Source: Streptosporangium carneum (GTDB lineage Bacteria > Actinomycetota > Actinomycetes > Streptosporangiales > Streptosporangiaceae). From it: a DNA stretch of 64,000 nt. Location: positions 58,400 to 122,399 of the forward strand of contig NZ_BSEV01000024.1 of NCBI RefSeq assembly GCF_027922005.1. Reading direction: 5' to 3'. Position 1 is the stretch's first letter; each line of letters begins with the position of its first letter. Below the pieces are notes generated by a model. It was given only the letters and a program-made list of their open reading frames with translations. It searched no databases and was not told the origin of the DNA. Below are positions 33,545-41,867 of this stretch, in pieces. A program made the position numbers and the translations under genes.

Positions 33545-34924
33545 ATGGGCCGCACGCTGGCGGAGAAGGTCTGGGAGCAGCACGTGGTACGGCGTGCGGA
33601 GGGAGAGCCCGACCTGCTCTATATCGACCTGCACCTCATTCACGAGGTGACCAGCCCGCAGGCGTTCGACGGCCTGCGCATGGCGGGGCGTCCCATCAGG
33701 CGGCCCGATCTCACGATCGCCACCGAGGACCACAACGTCCCGACGGTACGCGGCCCGATCAACGACCTGGTCTCACGCACCCAGGTCGAGACGCTGCGCA
33801 AGAACTGCGCGGAGTTCGGGGTCAGGCTGCACCCGATGGGTGACGCGGGCCAGGGCGTCGTGCACATCATCGGCCCGCAGTTCGGCCTGACCCAGCCGGG
33901 CATGACGATCGTGTGTGGCGATTCTCACACCTCGACCCACGGCGCGTTCGGCGGCATCGCCTTCGGCATCGGCACCTCCGAGGTCGAGCACGTGCTGGCC
34001 ACCCAGACGCTGCCCGCGTACCGGCCCAAGACGATGGCCATCGAGGTCTCGGGAGAGCTGCCCGCCGGGGTCACGGCCAAGGACCTGATCCTGGCGATCA
34101 TCGCCAAGATCGGCACCGGCGGCGGTCAGGGCTACATCGTCGAATACCGCGGCGAGGCCGTCCGCAAGCTCTCCATGGAGGGCAGGATGACCGTCTGCAA
34201 CATGTCGATCGAGGCGGGCGCCAGGGCGGGCATGATCGCTCCGGACGAGACCACGTTCGAGTACCTGAAGGGCCGTCCCCACGCCCCGACCGGAGACGCC
34301 TGGGACGCCGCCGTCGAGTACTGGAAGTCGCTGGCGACCGACGAGGACGCCGTCTTCGACACGGTCGTGGAGATCGACGCCTCGACGCTGACCCCGTTCG
34401 TCACCTGGGGGACCAACCCGGGCCAGGGAGCTCCCCTGGGAAGCGCGGTGCCGGCCCCCGAGGAGACCGACGACCCGTCCGCCGCCGCGCGCGCGCTGGA
34501 GTACATGGGTCTGACGGCGGGCACCCCGCTCCGCGAGGTCAAGGTCGACACGGTCTTCGTCGGTTCCTGCACCAACGGCCGCCTGGAGGACCTGCGGGCC
34601 GCGGCGGAGGTGCTGCGCGGACGCCAGGTCGTCACCCGCACGCTGATCGTCCCCGGCTCGATGCTGGTCAAGCTGCAGGCCGAGCAGGAGGGGCTGGACG
34701 AGGTGTTCAAGGCGGCGGGCGCCGAGTGGCGCGAGGCGGGGTGCTCGATGTGCCTGGGCATGAACCCCGACACCCTCGCCCCCGGTGAGCGCAGCGCCTC
34801 GACGTCCAACCGCAACTTCGAGGGGCGCCAGGGCAAGGGCGGCCGTACCCACCTGGTCTCCCCGCAGGTCGCCGCAGCGACCGCCGTCACCGGCAAACTG
34901 ACCGCGCCCGCCGACCTGGCCTAG
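33545..34924 (+). CDS. leuC: 3-isopropylmalate dehydratase large subunit
   Basis: This 459-aa aconitase-family subunit isomerises 2-isopropylmalate to 3-isopropylmalate (and citramalate to beta-methylmalate) with LeuD. The 4Fe-4S ligands are Cys342 (VGSCTNGR), Cys400 and Cys403 (CSMCLG); CGDSHTSTHGAFG at 124-136 is the substrate loop. AAGGAGG lies 5 bp before the ATG, an unusually strong site. LeuD follows 12 bp after the stop. Transcription probably depends on the divergent IclR-type regulator. Confidence 0.97.
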   Translation: MGRTLAEKVWEQHVVRRAEGEPDLLYIDLHLIHEVTSPQAFDGLRMAGRPIRRPDLTIATEDHNVPTVRGPINDLVSRTQVETLRKNCAEFGVRLHPMGDAGQGVVHIIGPQFGLTQPGMTIVCGDSHTSTHGAFGGIAFGIGTSEVEHVLATQTLPAYRPKTMAIEVSGELPAGVTAKDLILAIIAKIGTGGGQGYIVEYRGEAVRKLSMEGRMTVCNMSIEAGARAGMIAPDETTFEYLKGRPHAPTGDAWDAAVEYWKSLATDEDAVFDTVVEIDASTLTPFVTWGTNPGQGAPLGSAVPAPEETDDPSAAARALEYMGLTAGTPLREVKVDTVFVGSCTNGRLEDLRAAAEVLRGRQVVTRTLIVPGSMLVKLQAEQEGLDEVFKAAGAEWREAGCSMCLGMNPDTLAPGERSASTSNRNFEGRQGKGGRTHLVSPQVAAATAVTGKLTAPADLA

Positions 34925-34936
34925 GAGATCTCAACA

Positions 34937-35524
34937 ATGGAAGCCTTCACCGTCCACACCGGCCGGGCCGTGCCGCTGCGCCGCAGCAACGTCGACACCG
35001 ACCAGATCATCCCCGCCGTCTGGCTCAAGCAGGTCAGCCGGACCGGGTTCGAGAAGGGCCTGTTCTCCGCCTGGCGTGAGGACCCCGACTTCGTCCTGAA
35101 CAACCCCGTCTACGAGGGCGCCTCGATCCTCGTCGCCGGCCCCGACTTCGGCACCGGCTCCTCGCGCGAGCACGCTGTCTGGGCCCTGCAGCAGTACGGC
35201 TTCCGCGTCGTCGTCGCGGCGCGTTTCGCCGACATCTTCCGTAATAATTCCACCAAGATGGGACTGCTCCCGGTGGTCCTGCCCGCCGCCACGGTGGAGG
35301 CCCTGCAGGCCGCCGTCGAGGCCGATCCCACCCTCGAGGTCACCGTTGACCTGGCGGAACGCCAGGTGCGCTGGGCGGGGGAGACCGCCGCCTTCGAGAT
35401 CGACGACTACACCCGCTGGCGGCTGATGGAGGGGCTCGACGACATCGGCCTGACCCTCCGCAACGCCGATGCCATCGCGACATACGAGAATGGTCGGCAG
35501 CCATGGCTGCCGACGACCGTCTGA
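34937..35524 (+). CDS. leuD: 3-isopropylmalate dehydratase small subunit
   Basis: This 195-aa swivelling subunit completes the active site of LeuC. Visible marks are RSNVDTDQIIPA near residue 18, the phosphate/substrate loop FGTGSSREHAVWAL and the RFADIFRNNS segment. AGGAGAT lies 7 bp upstream of the ATG. The last 22 bp overlap the start of a small hypothetical gene, so the leucine operon may extend to it. Confidence 0.96.
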   Translation: MEAFTVHTGRAVPLRRSNVDTDQIIPAVWLKQVSRTGFEKGLFSAWREDPDFVLNNPVYEGASILVAGPDFGTGSSREHAVWALQQYGFRVVVAARFADIFRNNSTKMGLLPVVLPAATVEALQAAVEADPTLEVTVDLAERQVRWAGETAAFEIDDYTRWRLMEGLDDIGLTLRNADAIATYENGRQPWLPTTV

Positions 35525-35757
35525 CTCGTTCAGAAGACGAACTGGCGCGGCGGTTGCGCGATGCGCACCGCCGCGTCCGTGCTGTGCCCGTTCCCCCCGC
35601 GCAGCGCGAGCGCCTCGCCAAGCGCCTGCTGTCGATCTGTGACCTCGCCAAACGTGATCTCCCCCACGCTGCGGGGCGTCTTGATTTATTCCTTCTCGAC
35701 CTTGATGCTCTGGTTTCAGATACGCCAAGTGCTGGAAACATTGCGGAAGGTGATTGA
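35503..35757 (+). CDS. Small hypothetical protein downstream of leuD
   Basis: This 84-aa frame starts with an ATG 22 bp inside leuD. The product is highly charged and helical (LTRSEDELARRLRDAHRRVR, then RERLAKRLLSICDLAKRDL) with a Leu/Asp-rich C-terminus (RLDLFLLDLDALV). Codon usage fits the neighbours. I do not recognise the family. Overlap with leuD suggests translational coupling, but nothing links it to leucine synthesis. Confidence 0.55.
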   Translation: MAADDRLTRSEDELARRLRDAHRRVRAVPVPPAQRERLAKRLLSICDLAKRDLPHAAGRLDLFLLDLDALVSDTPSAGNIAEGD

Positions 35758-35900
35758 GTCATACGGCTCCGTCCCTTAATTTCAAGCGGGCAAGGGGTTT
35801 CTCGCTCTGTTGAGACCTCAGGCCGTGACAAATCGGGTGAGACGGGCTATCTGCCTCATGACCCACTCCCAGACATCGGTAAGCAGGGGGAGCAACCTTT
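35758..35900 (+). promoter_or_regulatory. hup promoter region
   Basis: A plausible promoter is TGACAA (near 35826), a 16-bp spacer and TATCTG (near 35848). AGGGGGAGC precedes the HU start. The stretch TTAATTTCAAG at its left end may be the tail of the leuD operon. Confidence 0.35.
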
Positions 35901-36200
35901 ATGAACAAGAAGGAACTCGTCGAGGCGATCGCGGATCGGGTCGGCGACAAGAAGACCGCCACCGAGGCCGTGAACGCGGTGCTCGACGCCATCCAGAAGG
36001 CCGTGGCGAGCGGGGACAAGGTCTCCATCACCGGCTTCGGCGCCTTCGAGATGGTGCACAAGCCCGCCAGGTCGGCCCGCAACCCTTCCACCGGCGCGGA
36101 GATCAAGGTCGCCGAGAGCTGGGGGCCCAAGTTCCGGCCGGGGTCGGACTTCAAGGAGCTCGTCAACGTGGAGGGAAAGAAGGCCGCGAAGAAAAAGTGA
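35901..36200 (+). CDS. hup: HU-family nucleoid-associated protein
   Basis: This 99-aa protein is a standard HU: MNKKELVEAIADRVG helices 1-40, the body strand ITGFGAFEMVHKPARSARNP, the DNA-embracing arms (TGAEIKVAESWGPKFRPG) and the terminal helix. Unlike Streptomyces HupS or mycobacterial HU it has only a short Lys tail (KKAAKKK). It bends and compacts DNA as a dimer. It follows leuD, as in other actinomycetes. Confidence 0.96.
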   Translation: MNKKELVEAIADRVGDKKTATEAVNAVLDAIQKAVASGDKVSITGFGAFEMVHKPARSARNPSTGAEIKVAESWGPKFRPGSDFKELVNVEGKKAAKKK

Positions 36201-36208
36201 GGCCGTGC

Positions 36209-36246
36209 CCGGGCGCCGGGGTTCCCTGAGGGGGCCTGGCGCCCGG
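36209..36246 (+). terminator. hup terminator-like hairpin
   Basis: CCGGGCGCC (36209-36217) pairs with GGCGCCCGG (36238-36246) around a GC-rich loop, starting 8 bp after the hup stop. No U-tract. The following 145 bp to the convergent gene show no ORF of merit. Confidence 0.6.
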
Positions 36247-36393
36247 CCCTTCCCTGCGGGTGTCAGGCGCCGCGCCGAAGGGCCGAAAGGAGACGCGCGG
36301 TTCGGACCGGACAGGGGCGGGCCGGACCTCGGGTGAGGCCGGCGGGGGAGAGGGCGGCCCGCTCGGGGCCGAGCGGGCGGACCCGCGGGAGGG

Positions 36394-36609
36394 TCAGGAC
36401 GGGGGCGGGGCCGGCAGGGGGAAGGTCGACAGCGTGACGTAGGTGATCCGGCCGTCCTCCATGACGACGTTCACCCGCTGCCCTGACCTGAGCAGCCTCA
36501 GCGGCCCCGCGTCGAAGGCCGCGGCGTCGAACGGGATCTCGGTCCCGTCGTCCGCGTACACCGATCCCGACCTGGTCGCCGTGTCGAAGATCCGTACCGT
36601 CGCCTGCAC
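36394..36609 (-). CDS. Cold-shock-like small protein
   Basis: This 71-aa protein starts at a GTG and reads as a compact five-strand OB fold: VQATVRIFDTATRSGSVYAD, then GTEIPFDAAAFDAGPLRLL, then SGQRVNVVMEDGRITYVTL. It keeps the spacing of a cold-shock domain but lacks the classic aromatic RNP1 (KGFGFI becomes SGSVYA), so RNA binding is uncertain. The stop lies in a low-complexity Pro tail. It is 17 bp downstream of the TetR gene and probably co-transcribed. Confidence 0.75.
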   Translation of the reverse strand: MQATVRIFDTATRSGSVYADDGTEIPFDAAAFDAGPLRLLRSGQRVNVVMEDGRITYVTLSTFPLPAPPPS

Positions 36610-36626
36610 CCGATCAGGGTAACCCC

Positions 36627-37427
36627 TCAGGCGTCGCCGGGCTCGCCGGAGGGGAGCGGGGCGGCACTGGAGGGTCCGGCCGCGGGAGAGGCGTCCTCGG
36701 CGAAGGACGCCAGGCCTCTGATGATGATCTCGACGCCCAGGTCGAACCGATCGTCGTTCGTGTTGTCCAGCACGATGCCGGAGAGCGCGACCAGGTTCGG
36801 GAAGCGTTCCGGCGGCAGCTCGCTGAAGTAGCGTTCGAGCGTCTCCCGCATCTCCTGCCAGTTCTCCTCGGGAGACTGGTCGTGGGTGTCCCCGTTCGAC
36901 TCGTGCCGACGGGTCTCCCACATGCTCTCCTCGAAGGCGAAGCCGTTCACGAAGGTGGAGAGCACGTCGCCCGCCGCCCCCACGATGCGGTCGGGAAGCC
37001 CGCCCGCGCGAAAGAGGCCGAGAAGCCTGTCGATGTGGGGCAACGCCTCGGGGCTGAAGGGGAAGCCCGTCATCGCGACCCTGGCCATGTCGCGGTGCTC
37101 GTGCAGTTTGGCCCGCCCCGTGCGGGCGTACTCCTGGACCTGCTCCTGCCAGCGCTCGGGGTCGGGGACAGGTGGCTGCCAGCCCTCGTACATCTGGAGG
37201 TACATGAGCTCCAGGAGCTCGTCCTTACCGTTGACGTGGGCGTAGAGGGCGGAGACCGCGACGCCGAGCTCGGCGGCGACCTGGCGCATGCTGAGCTTCT
37301 CGTAGCCGACGCGGTCGAGCACGGCGAAGGCGGCCTCGACGATCCGGTCGCGGGTGAGCGGGACTCGGGCGGGCCCGGGCCTGCGGCGTGCCCGCTCCCA
37401 GGGCAGTGCGGGCAGCTCGTCACTCAT
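36627..37427 (-). CDS. TetR-family transcriptional regulator
   Basis: This 266-aa repressor has the TetR helix-turn-helix at about 28-75 (RIVEAAFAVLDRVGYEKLSM, then AELGVAVSALYAHVNGKDEL) and a TetR_C-type ligand domain to about 230, then an Ala/Pro/Ser-rich tail. It is divergent from an MFS exporter, with an array of six similar 13-bp dyads between them, so it very probably represses both genes until a drug or metabolite binds. The ATG at 37427 is chosen because earlier in-frame sequence lies in the operator array. Confidence 0.92.
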   Translation of the reverse strand: MSDELPALPWERARRRPGPARVPLTRDRIVEAAFAVLDRVGYEKLSMRQVAAELGVAVSALYAHVNGKDELLELMYLQMYEGWQPPVPDPERWQEQVQEYARTGRAKLHEHRDMARVAMTGFPFSPEALPHIDRLLGLFRAGGLPDRIVGAAGDVLSTFVNGFAFEESMWETRRHESNGDTHDQSPEENWQEMRETLERYFSELPPERFPNLVALSGIVLDNTNDDRFDLGVEIIIRGLASFAEDASPAAGPSSAAPLPSGEPGDA

Positions 37428-37448
37428 GAGATCAGTGTATCGCCTTGG

Positions 37449-37595
37449 TGAACAGTGCTCATGTGATCGAACGTCGCTCATTTTCACGATATATCTTGTT
37501 CTCGGCGTGGATGCGACATATCTTGAGAACATCGCACTGATCGGCGAACGATGTTCGTGTGGAGAACATCGCTCATGTATGGTGAACGCTGTTCA
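37449..37595. promoter_or_regulatory. Array of six TetR operator-like dyads
   Basis: Thirteen-bp sites of the form NGAAC-NNN-G(T/C)(T/A)CN occur at 37449, 37468, 37526, 37545, 37563 and 37583. The best are CGAACGATGTTCG and TGAACGCTGTTCA, with perfect arms. Neighbouring sites are spaced 18-20 bp, about two helical turns, in one group of two and one of four, covering both divergent promoters. Confidence 0.75.
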
Positions 37596-37638
37596 TCAAC
37601 GCCTGACCGTCCTCCGAATCGACACGAGGAGTCCCCCC

Positions 37639-39096
37639 ATGACCACCGACGTCAAAGCCGCAGCTCAACCGGCGACTGAGCCACCCCCGTACCGGTGGCG
37701 CTGGATCGCGCTCGCCGTGATCCTGATGGCCGAGGTGATGGACCTCCTCGACGCCATGGTCACCAACATCGCCGGTCCCACCATCAAGGCCGAGCTGGGC
37801 GGCACCGAGGCGACCATCCAGTGGCTCGGCGCCGCCTACACCCTTTCGATGGCCGTCGGCCTGATCACCGGTGGACGGCTCGGCGACATCTTCGGCCGCA
37901 AGCGGATGTTCCTCATCGGCGCGGCCGGCTTCACCGTCGGCTCACTGCTGTGCGGGGTGGCCCAGTCGCCCGAGCTGCTCGTCGGCGCACGCGTCCTTCA
38001 GGGCCTGTTCGGCGCGGTCATGCTTCCGCAAGGGCTCGGCATGATCAAGGAGATGTTCTCCCCGAAGGAGATGGGCGCGGCGTTCGGCCTGTTCGGGCCG
38101 ATCATGGGCCTGTCCTCCGTGGGAGGGCCGATTCTGGCCGGATGGCTGATCGACGCCGACTTCTTCGGCACCGGCTGGCGCATGATCTTCCTGATCAACC
38201 TGCCGCTCGGCCTCGCCGCCGTCGCCGCCGGGCTGCGCTTCCTGCCCGAGTCACGCTCGCCTCACCCGCTCAAGCTCGACGTCCCGGGCGTGATCCTGGC
38301 CTCCCTCGGCGGCCTGCTGCTGGTCTTCCCGCTGGTCCAGGGCAGGGAGAACGACTGGCCCGCATGGTCCTTCGTCATGATGGGCGCCGCCGTGGTGGTC
38401 TTCGCGGTCTTCGGCTGGTTCGAGTCCCGCAAGAGCAGGGCGGGCGGCGACCCGCTGATCGTCCCCAGCCTCTTCCGCAAGCGGGCCTTCACCGGCGGCC
38501 TGCTGACCGGCCTGGTCTTCTTCTCCGCCATGTCGGGCTTCGTGCTGGTGTTCAACCTCTACACCCAGATCGGTCTCGGCTACTCGACGCTCCAGGCAGG
38601 CCTGGTGATGGCTCCCTGGTCGCTGGGCATGGTCGCGGGCTTCGGCGTGGCGCAGGCGGTGGCCAGGTTCGGCCGCAAGGTCCTGCAGGGCGGCGTCCTC
38701 GTCATGACCCTCGGCACGCTCGGCGTCCTGCTGACCGTCACCCAGGCGGGCGCGGGTGTGACCGCCTGGCAGTTCGTCCCCGCCCTGGGGGTCACCGGCC
38801 TCGGCATGGGCCTGCTGATGGCGCCGTTCTTCGACATCATCCTGGCCGGGGTCGAGCAGCACGAGACCGGCTCCGCCTCGGGGACGATGACCGCCATGCA
38901 GCAGCTCGGCGGGGCCGTCGGCGTCGCGCTGCTCGGCACGGTCTTCTTCGACCAGGTGGCGGGCGGGCCGAACCCCGACTTCATCGGGGCGGCGGGGGTC
39001 GTCCTGGCGGTGGTCGCGGGGATGCTCGTGCTGACCTTCCTGGCGGCCTTCCTGCTGCCGAAGCAGGCCCGCGAGGGGGAGCACGCCGGGCACTGA
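37639..39096 (+). CDS. MFS multidrug exporter (DHA2/EmrB-QacA type)
   Basis: This 485-aa membrane protein has about 14 predicted transmembrane helices. Motif A GGRLGDIFGRKR (about 76-87) and an acidic residue in the first helix (AEVMDLLDAMV) are typical of the proton-driven DHA2 group. GAGGAG lies 8 bp before the ATG. It is controlled by the divergent TetR gene. The exported compound is unknown; such TetR-MFS pairs commonly confer antibiotic tolerance. Confidence 0.93.
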   Translation: MTTDVKAAAQPATEPPPYRWRWIALAVILMAEVMDLLDAMVTNIAGPTIKAELGGTEATIQWLGAAYTLSMAVGLITGGRLGDIFGRKRMFLIGAAGFTVGSLLCGVAQSPELLVGARVLQGLFGAVMLPQGLGMIKEMFSPKEMGAAFGLFGPIMGLSSVGGPILAGWLIDADFFGTGWRMIFLINLPLGLAAVAAGLRFLPESRSPHPLKLDVPGVILASLGGLLLVFPLVQGRENDWPAWSFVMMGAAVVVFAVFGWFESRKSRAGGDPLIVPSLFRKRAFTGGLLTGLVFFSAMSGFVLVFNLYTQIGLGYSTLQAGLVMAPWSLGMVAGFGVAQAVARFGRKVLQGGVLVMTLGTLGVLLTVTQAGAGVTAWQFVPALGVTGLGMGLLMAPFFDIILAGVEQHETGSASGTMTAMQQLGGAVGVALLGTVFFDQVAGGPNPDFIGAAGVVLAVVAGMLVLTFLAAFLLPKQAREGEHAGH

Positions 39097-39189
39097 TCCG
39101 CCGCGGACCCTGCCCACGGGGGCACGCCGCTCGGATCGGAGACCGGGCCCGAGCGGCGGACACGGCGCGACGCCGGGGAGCGCGGCCGG

Positions 39190-39876
39190 TCAGGACGGTG
39201 AGGGAGTCCCCCCTGAGGGGGACTCCCTTCCTATTTGCTCCACCGTCGCCAGGGTGCGGGGGCCGACGCCGAGCGCGAGCGCGGCCCGCAGGTCGTCGGG
39301 GGTGTCCACGTCCCGCCGGATCGAGTCGACCCCGTCGGGGCAGAGCTCCTTCGCGCCGCGCCGCAGATGGCGCTCGCGGGACTCGCCGCCGAACCCCGGG
39401 GTGAACGGGACGCCCGGCCGTACCCCGTAGAAGGTCGTGCCGATCTCGGCCGCGTCGGGCAGGAACGCCTGGTCGAACTCGGAGGCGGCGGCGAGCACGA
39501 CGGCCAGCTCCGCGGGCCGCAGCGCGGGCAGGTCGGCCTGGAGCGCGCCCACGGCCCCCGAGGGCGTCAGCCGCAGGGCCTCCAGGGCGCCGTGGCGCAG
39601 CGCCGCGTTCAGTCCCGCCTCGGGGTCGTCGACCACGTGGGCGCCCACCGAGGCGAGCGCCCCGGCCGCCACGGGATCGCCCGTGACCACCACGACCCGC
39701 GCCACGGCGGCGCAGCGCAGCGCAGCCTCGACGGTGTCGCAGGCGATCGCGACGGCCAGCGCGGCCCGATGCGGGCCCGCCGCACGTGAGAGCCGGGTCT
39801 TGGCGGCGACCAATGTCTTGACAGGGACGACGAGGGTCCAGTCTGAACTCCGCGGAGCAGGCATAGCCTTAAGCAT
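39190..39876 (-). CDS. cofC: 2-phospho-L-lactate guanylyltransferase
   Basis: This 228-aa nucleotidyltransferase makes the activated phospho-lactate (or phosphoenolpyruvate, in actinomycetes) used for coenzyme F420 synthesis. Visible marks are TLVVPVKTLVAAKTRLS (nucleotide-binding start, about 14-30), ALQADLPALRP and the metal-site region GVDSIRRDVDTPDDL near the C-terminus. Start is at 39876 or the ATG at 39864. Divergent from plsC. Its presence indicates an F420-producing organism; other F420 genes are not in the window. Confidence 0.9.
   Translation of the reverse strand: MLKAMPAPRSSDWTLVVPVKTLVAAKTRLSRAAGPHRAALAVAIACDTVEAALRCAAVARVVVVTGDPVAAGALASVGAHVVDDPEAGLNAALRHGALEALRLTPSGAVGALQADLPALRPAELAVVLAAASEFDQAFLPDAAEIGTTFYGVRPGVPFTPGFGGESRERHLRRGAKELCPDGVDSIRRDVDTPDDLRAALALGVGPRTLATVEQIGRESPSGGTPSPS
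39201..39228. terminator. Hairpin inside the 3' end of cofC
   Basis: A perfect 12-bp stem (39201-39212 with 39217-39228, loop CTGA) overlaps the last codons of cofC on the minus strand. Read on the plus strand it is followed by TCCTATTT and would end the MFS transcript. Confidence 0.7.
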
Positions 39877-39944
39877 CCCGCCTCGACATCCCGCGCGGCC
39901 AACCGGGACACTTGGGGGCGCACCCCGCGCATCTGGAGGAGCTC

Positions 39945-40658
39945 ATGAGACGTCCTGGATGGCCTTCCCGGTTCTGGGTCGCCGTGGCCGTCACGATCGT
40001 CAAGCCGATCTCGTGGCTCCTGGTCAGGAAGGACTGGCGCGGAGTGGAGCGCCTGCCCCGGACCGGCGGCGTGATCCTGGCGACCAACCACCTGTCGTGG
40101 CTGGACCCCGTCCTGCTGGCGCACTACCTCTACAACAACGGCCGCTGGCCGACGATCCTCGCCAAGTCGGGCCTGTTCTCCGTGCCGGTTCTCGGGCACA
40201 TGGTGCGGGAGCTGCGGGCCATCCCGGTCTACCGGGGAAGCGCGGACGCGGCCCGCTCGCTCGCCGAGTCCGAGCGCAGGATCGCCGAAGGGGCGTGCGT
40301 GCTGTTCTATCCGGAGGGCACCTGCACCCGTGATCCGGAGTTCTGGCCGATGGAGGGCAAGACCGGCGCGGCCAGGCTCGCCCTGGCGACCGGCGCGCCG
40401 GTGATCCCCGTGGCGCACTGGGGGGCCCAGGAGATCCTGCCCTACGGCGGCAAGCGGCCCAGCCTCTGGCCGCGTAAGACCTTCCGCGTGCTGACCGGTC
40501 CGCCGGTCGACCTGTCGAAGTACGAGGGGCGGCCGCTGCACGCGGACGTCCTGCGCGAGGCGACCGCCGACATCATGGCGGCGATCACGGCTCAGCTCGC
40601 CGAGTTGCGCGGTGAGAAGGCGCCGGAGACGCCGTTCAAGCGACCCGCAGACAACTGA
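39945..40658 (+). CDS. plsC: 1-acyl-sn-glycerol-3-phosphate acyltransferase
   Basis: This 237-aa membrane-associated enzyme adds the second acyl chain to make phosphatidic acid. The catalytic NHLSWLD (H-X4-D) is at about 48-54, and FYPEGTCTR is the substrate-binding motif; one N-terminal helix (about 7-27) anchors it. GGAGGA lies 4 bp before the ATG. GpsA, which makes glycerol 3-phosphate for the same pathway, follows 20 bp downstream, so the two are probably co-transcribed for phospholipid synthesis. Confidence 0.92.
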   Translation: MRRPGWPSRFWVAVAVTIVKPISWLLVRKDWRGVERLPRTGGVILATNHLSWLDPVLLAHYLYNNGRWPTILAKSGLFSVPVLGHMVRELRAIPVYRGSADAARSLAESERRIAEGACVLFYPEGTCTRDPEFWPMEGKTGAARLALATGAPVIPVAHWGAQEILPYGGKRPSLWPRKTFRVLTGPPVDLSKYEGRPLHADVLREATADIMAAITAQLAELRGEKAPETPFKRPADN

Positions 40659-40678
40659 CTTCGACGTACGGTGATGAA

Positions 40679-41689
40679 ATGACCAAGGCGGCTGTATTCG
40701 GCACAGGCTCGTGGGGCACGACCTTCGCGATGATCCTGGCAGGGGCGGGCGGCAAGACCGTCCTGTGGGGCAGGCGCCCCGAGATCGTCGAGGCGATCGA
40801 CCGCCGCCATGAGAATCCCGACTACCTGCCCGGCGTGGCGCTGCCCGAGAGCCTGCGCGCGACCACCGACCCCGCGGAGGCTCTCGAGGGCGCCGACTTC
40901 GTCGTGCTCGCCGTCCCCTCCCAGACGCTGCGCGCCAACCTGACGGAGTGGAAGCCGAACCTGCCGCCGAACGCCGTGCTGGTCAGCCTGATGAAGGGCA
41001 TCGAGCTCGGCACCACCAAACGCATGAGCGAGGTGATCTGCGAGGTCGCCGAGGTGCCCCAGGAGCAGGTGGCGGTGGTCTCAGGGCCCAACCTGGTCGG
41101 CGAGATCGCCAGGGGGCAGCCCGCGGCGACCGTGGTCGCCTGCACGGACGAGCGCGCCATGGAACGCCTCCAGGAGGCCTGTCACCTGCCGCCGTGGTTT
41201 CGCCCCTACACCAATCCCGACGTGATCGGGGTGGAGCTCGGCGGGGCGGTCAAGAACGTGATCGCCCTGGCCGTCGGCGTCGCGGCGGGCATGGGACTCG
41301 GCGACAACGTCGGCGCGATGCTGATGACGCGCGGCCTCGCGGAGATCTCGCGGCTCGGCGCGGCGCTCGGCGCTGACCCGCACACCTTCGCCGGGCTCGC
41401 CGGGATGGGCGATCTCATAGCGACCTGCACATCCCCATTGTCCAGGAACCGCACCTTCGGTGAGAATCTTGGCCGGGGGATGACCCTCGCCGAGGTCGTC
41501 GCCGCGACGAAGCAGACAGCCGAGGGGGTCAAGTCCTGCGAGTCGGTTCTCGAACTGGCCAGAAAGCACGATGTGGAGATGCCGATCACGGAGGTGGTTG
41601 TGGCCGTCGTCCACGACGGGATGCCCCCCGGCGAGGCCGCGATGCTGCTGATGTCGCGCACCCCCAAGCCGGAACGGTACGGCGTTTGA
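40679..41689 (+). CDS. gpsA: NAD(P)H-dependent glycerol-3-phosphate dehydrogenase
   Basis: This 336-aa enzyme reduces dihydroxyacetone phosphate to glycerol 3-phosphate for phospholipids. The Rossmann motif GTGSWGTTFAM starts at residue 8; ELGGAVKNVIALAVG contains the catalytic Lys and the C-terminal helical domain holds SRNRTFGENLGRG. A purine stretch GGTGATGAA precedes the ATG. It sits in the plsC-gpsA-ddl order seen in other actinomycetes, here interrupted by a PLP enzyme gene. Confidence 0.95.
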   Translation: MTKAAVFGTGSWGTTFAMILAGAGGKTVLWGRRPEIVEAIDRRHENPDYLPGVALPESLRATTDPAEALEGADFVVLAVPSQTLRANLTEWKPNLPPNAVLVSLMKGIELGTTKRMSEVICEVAEVPQEQVAVVSGPNLVGEIARGQPAATVVACTDERAMERLQEACHLPPWFRPYTNPDVIGVELGGAVKNVIALAVGVAAGMGLGDNVGAMLMTRGLAEISRLGAALGADPHTFAGLAGMGDLIATCTSPLSRNRTFGENLGRGMTLAEVVAATKQTAEGVKSCESVLELARKHDVEMPITEVVVAVVHDGMPPGEAAMLLMSRTPKPERYGV

Positions 41690-41867
41690 GGTCCTGCCCG
41701 ACACCGACGTCGACGCCGAGAACTCCCCGCCCGAGGCGGACAACCTCCGGTCCTGAGCCGAGGACTCCCAGCCATCCGACCCCATCGACGTCTTGAGGGA
41801 GGGAAGCGCCGTCGCTCTCCGGCCTCGGGACCGGAGCACCCCCGGCGCGCATCCGGTGAACCGACGC

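Noticed and set aside
41690..41760. Acidic, well-biased frame right after gpsA (PDTDVDAENSPPEADNLRS) suggesting a frameshifted gpsA C-terminus
   Set aside because: GpsA already has normal length and ends normally; the frame has no start codon. A sequencing frameshift cannot be excluded but is not needed.
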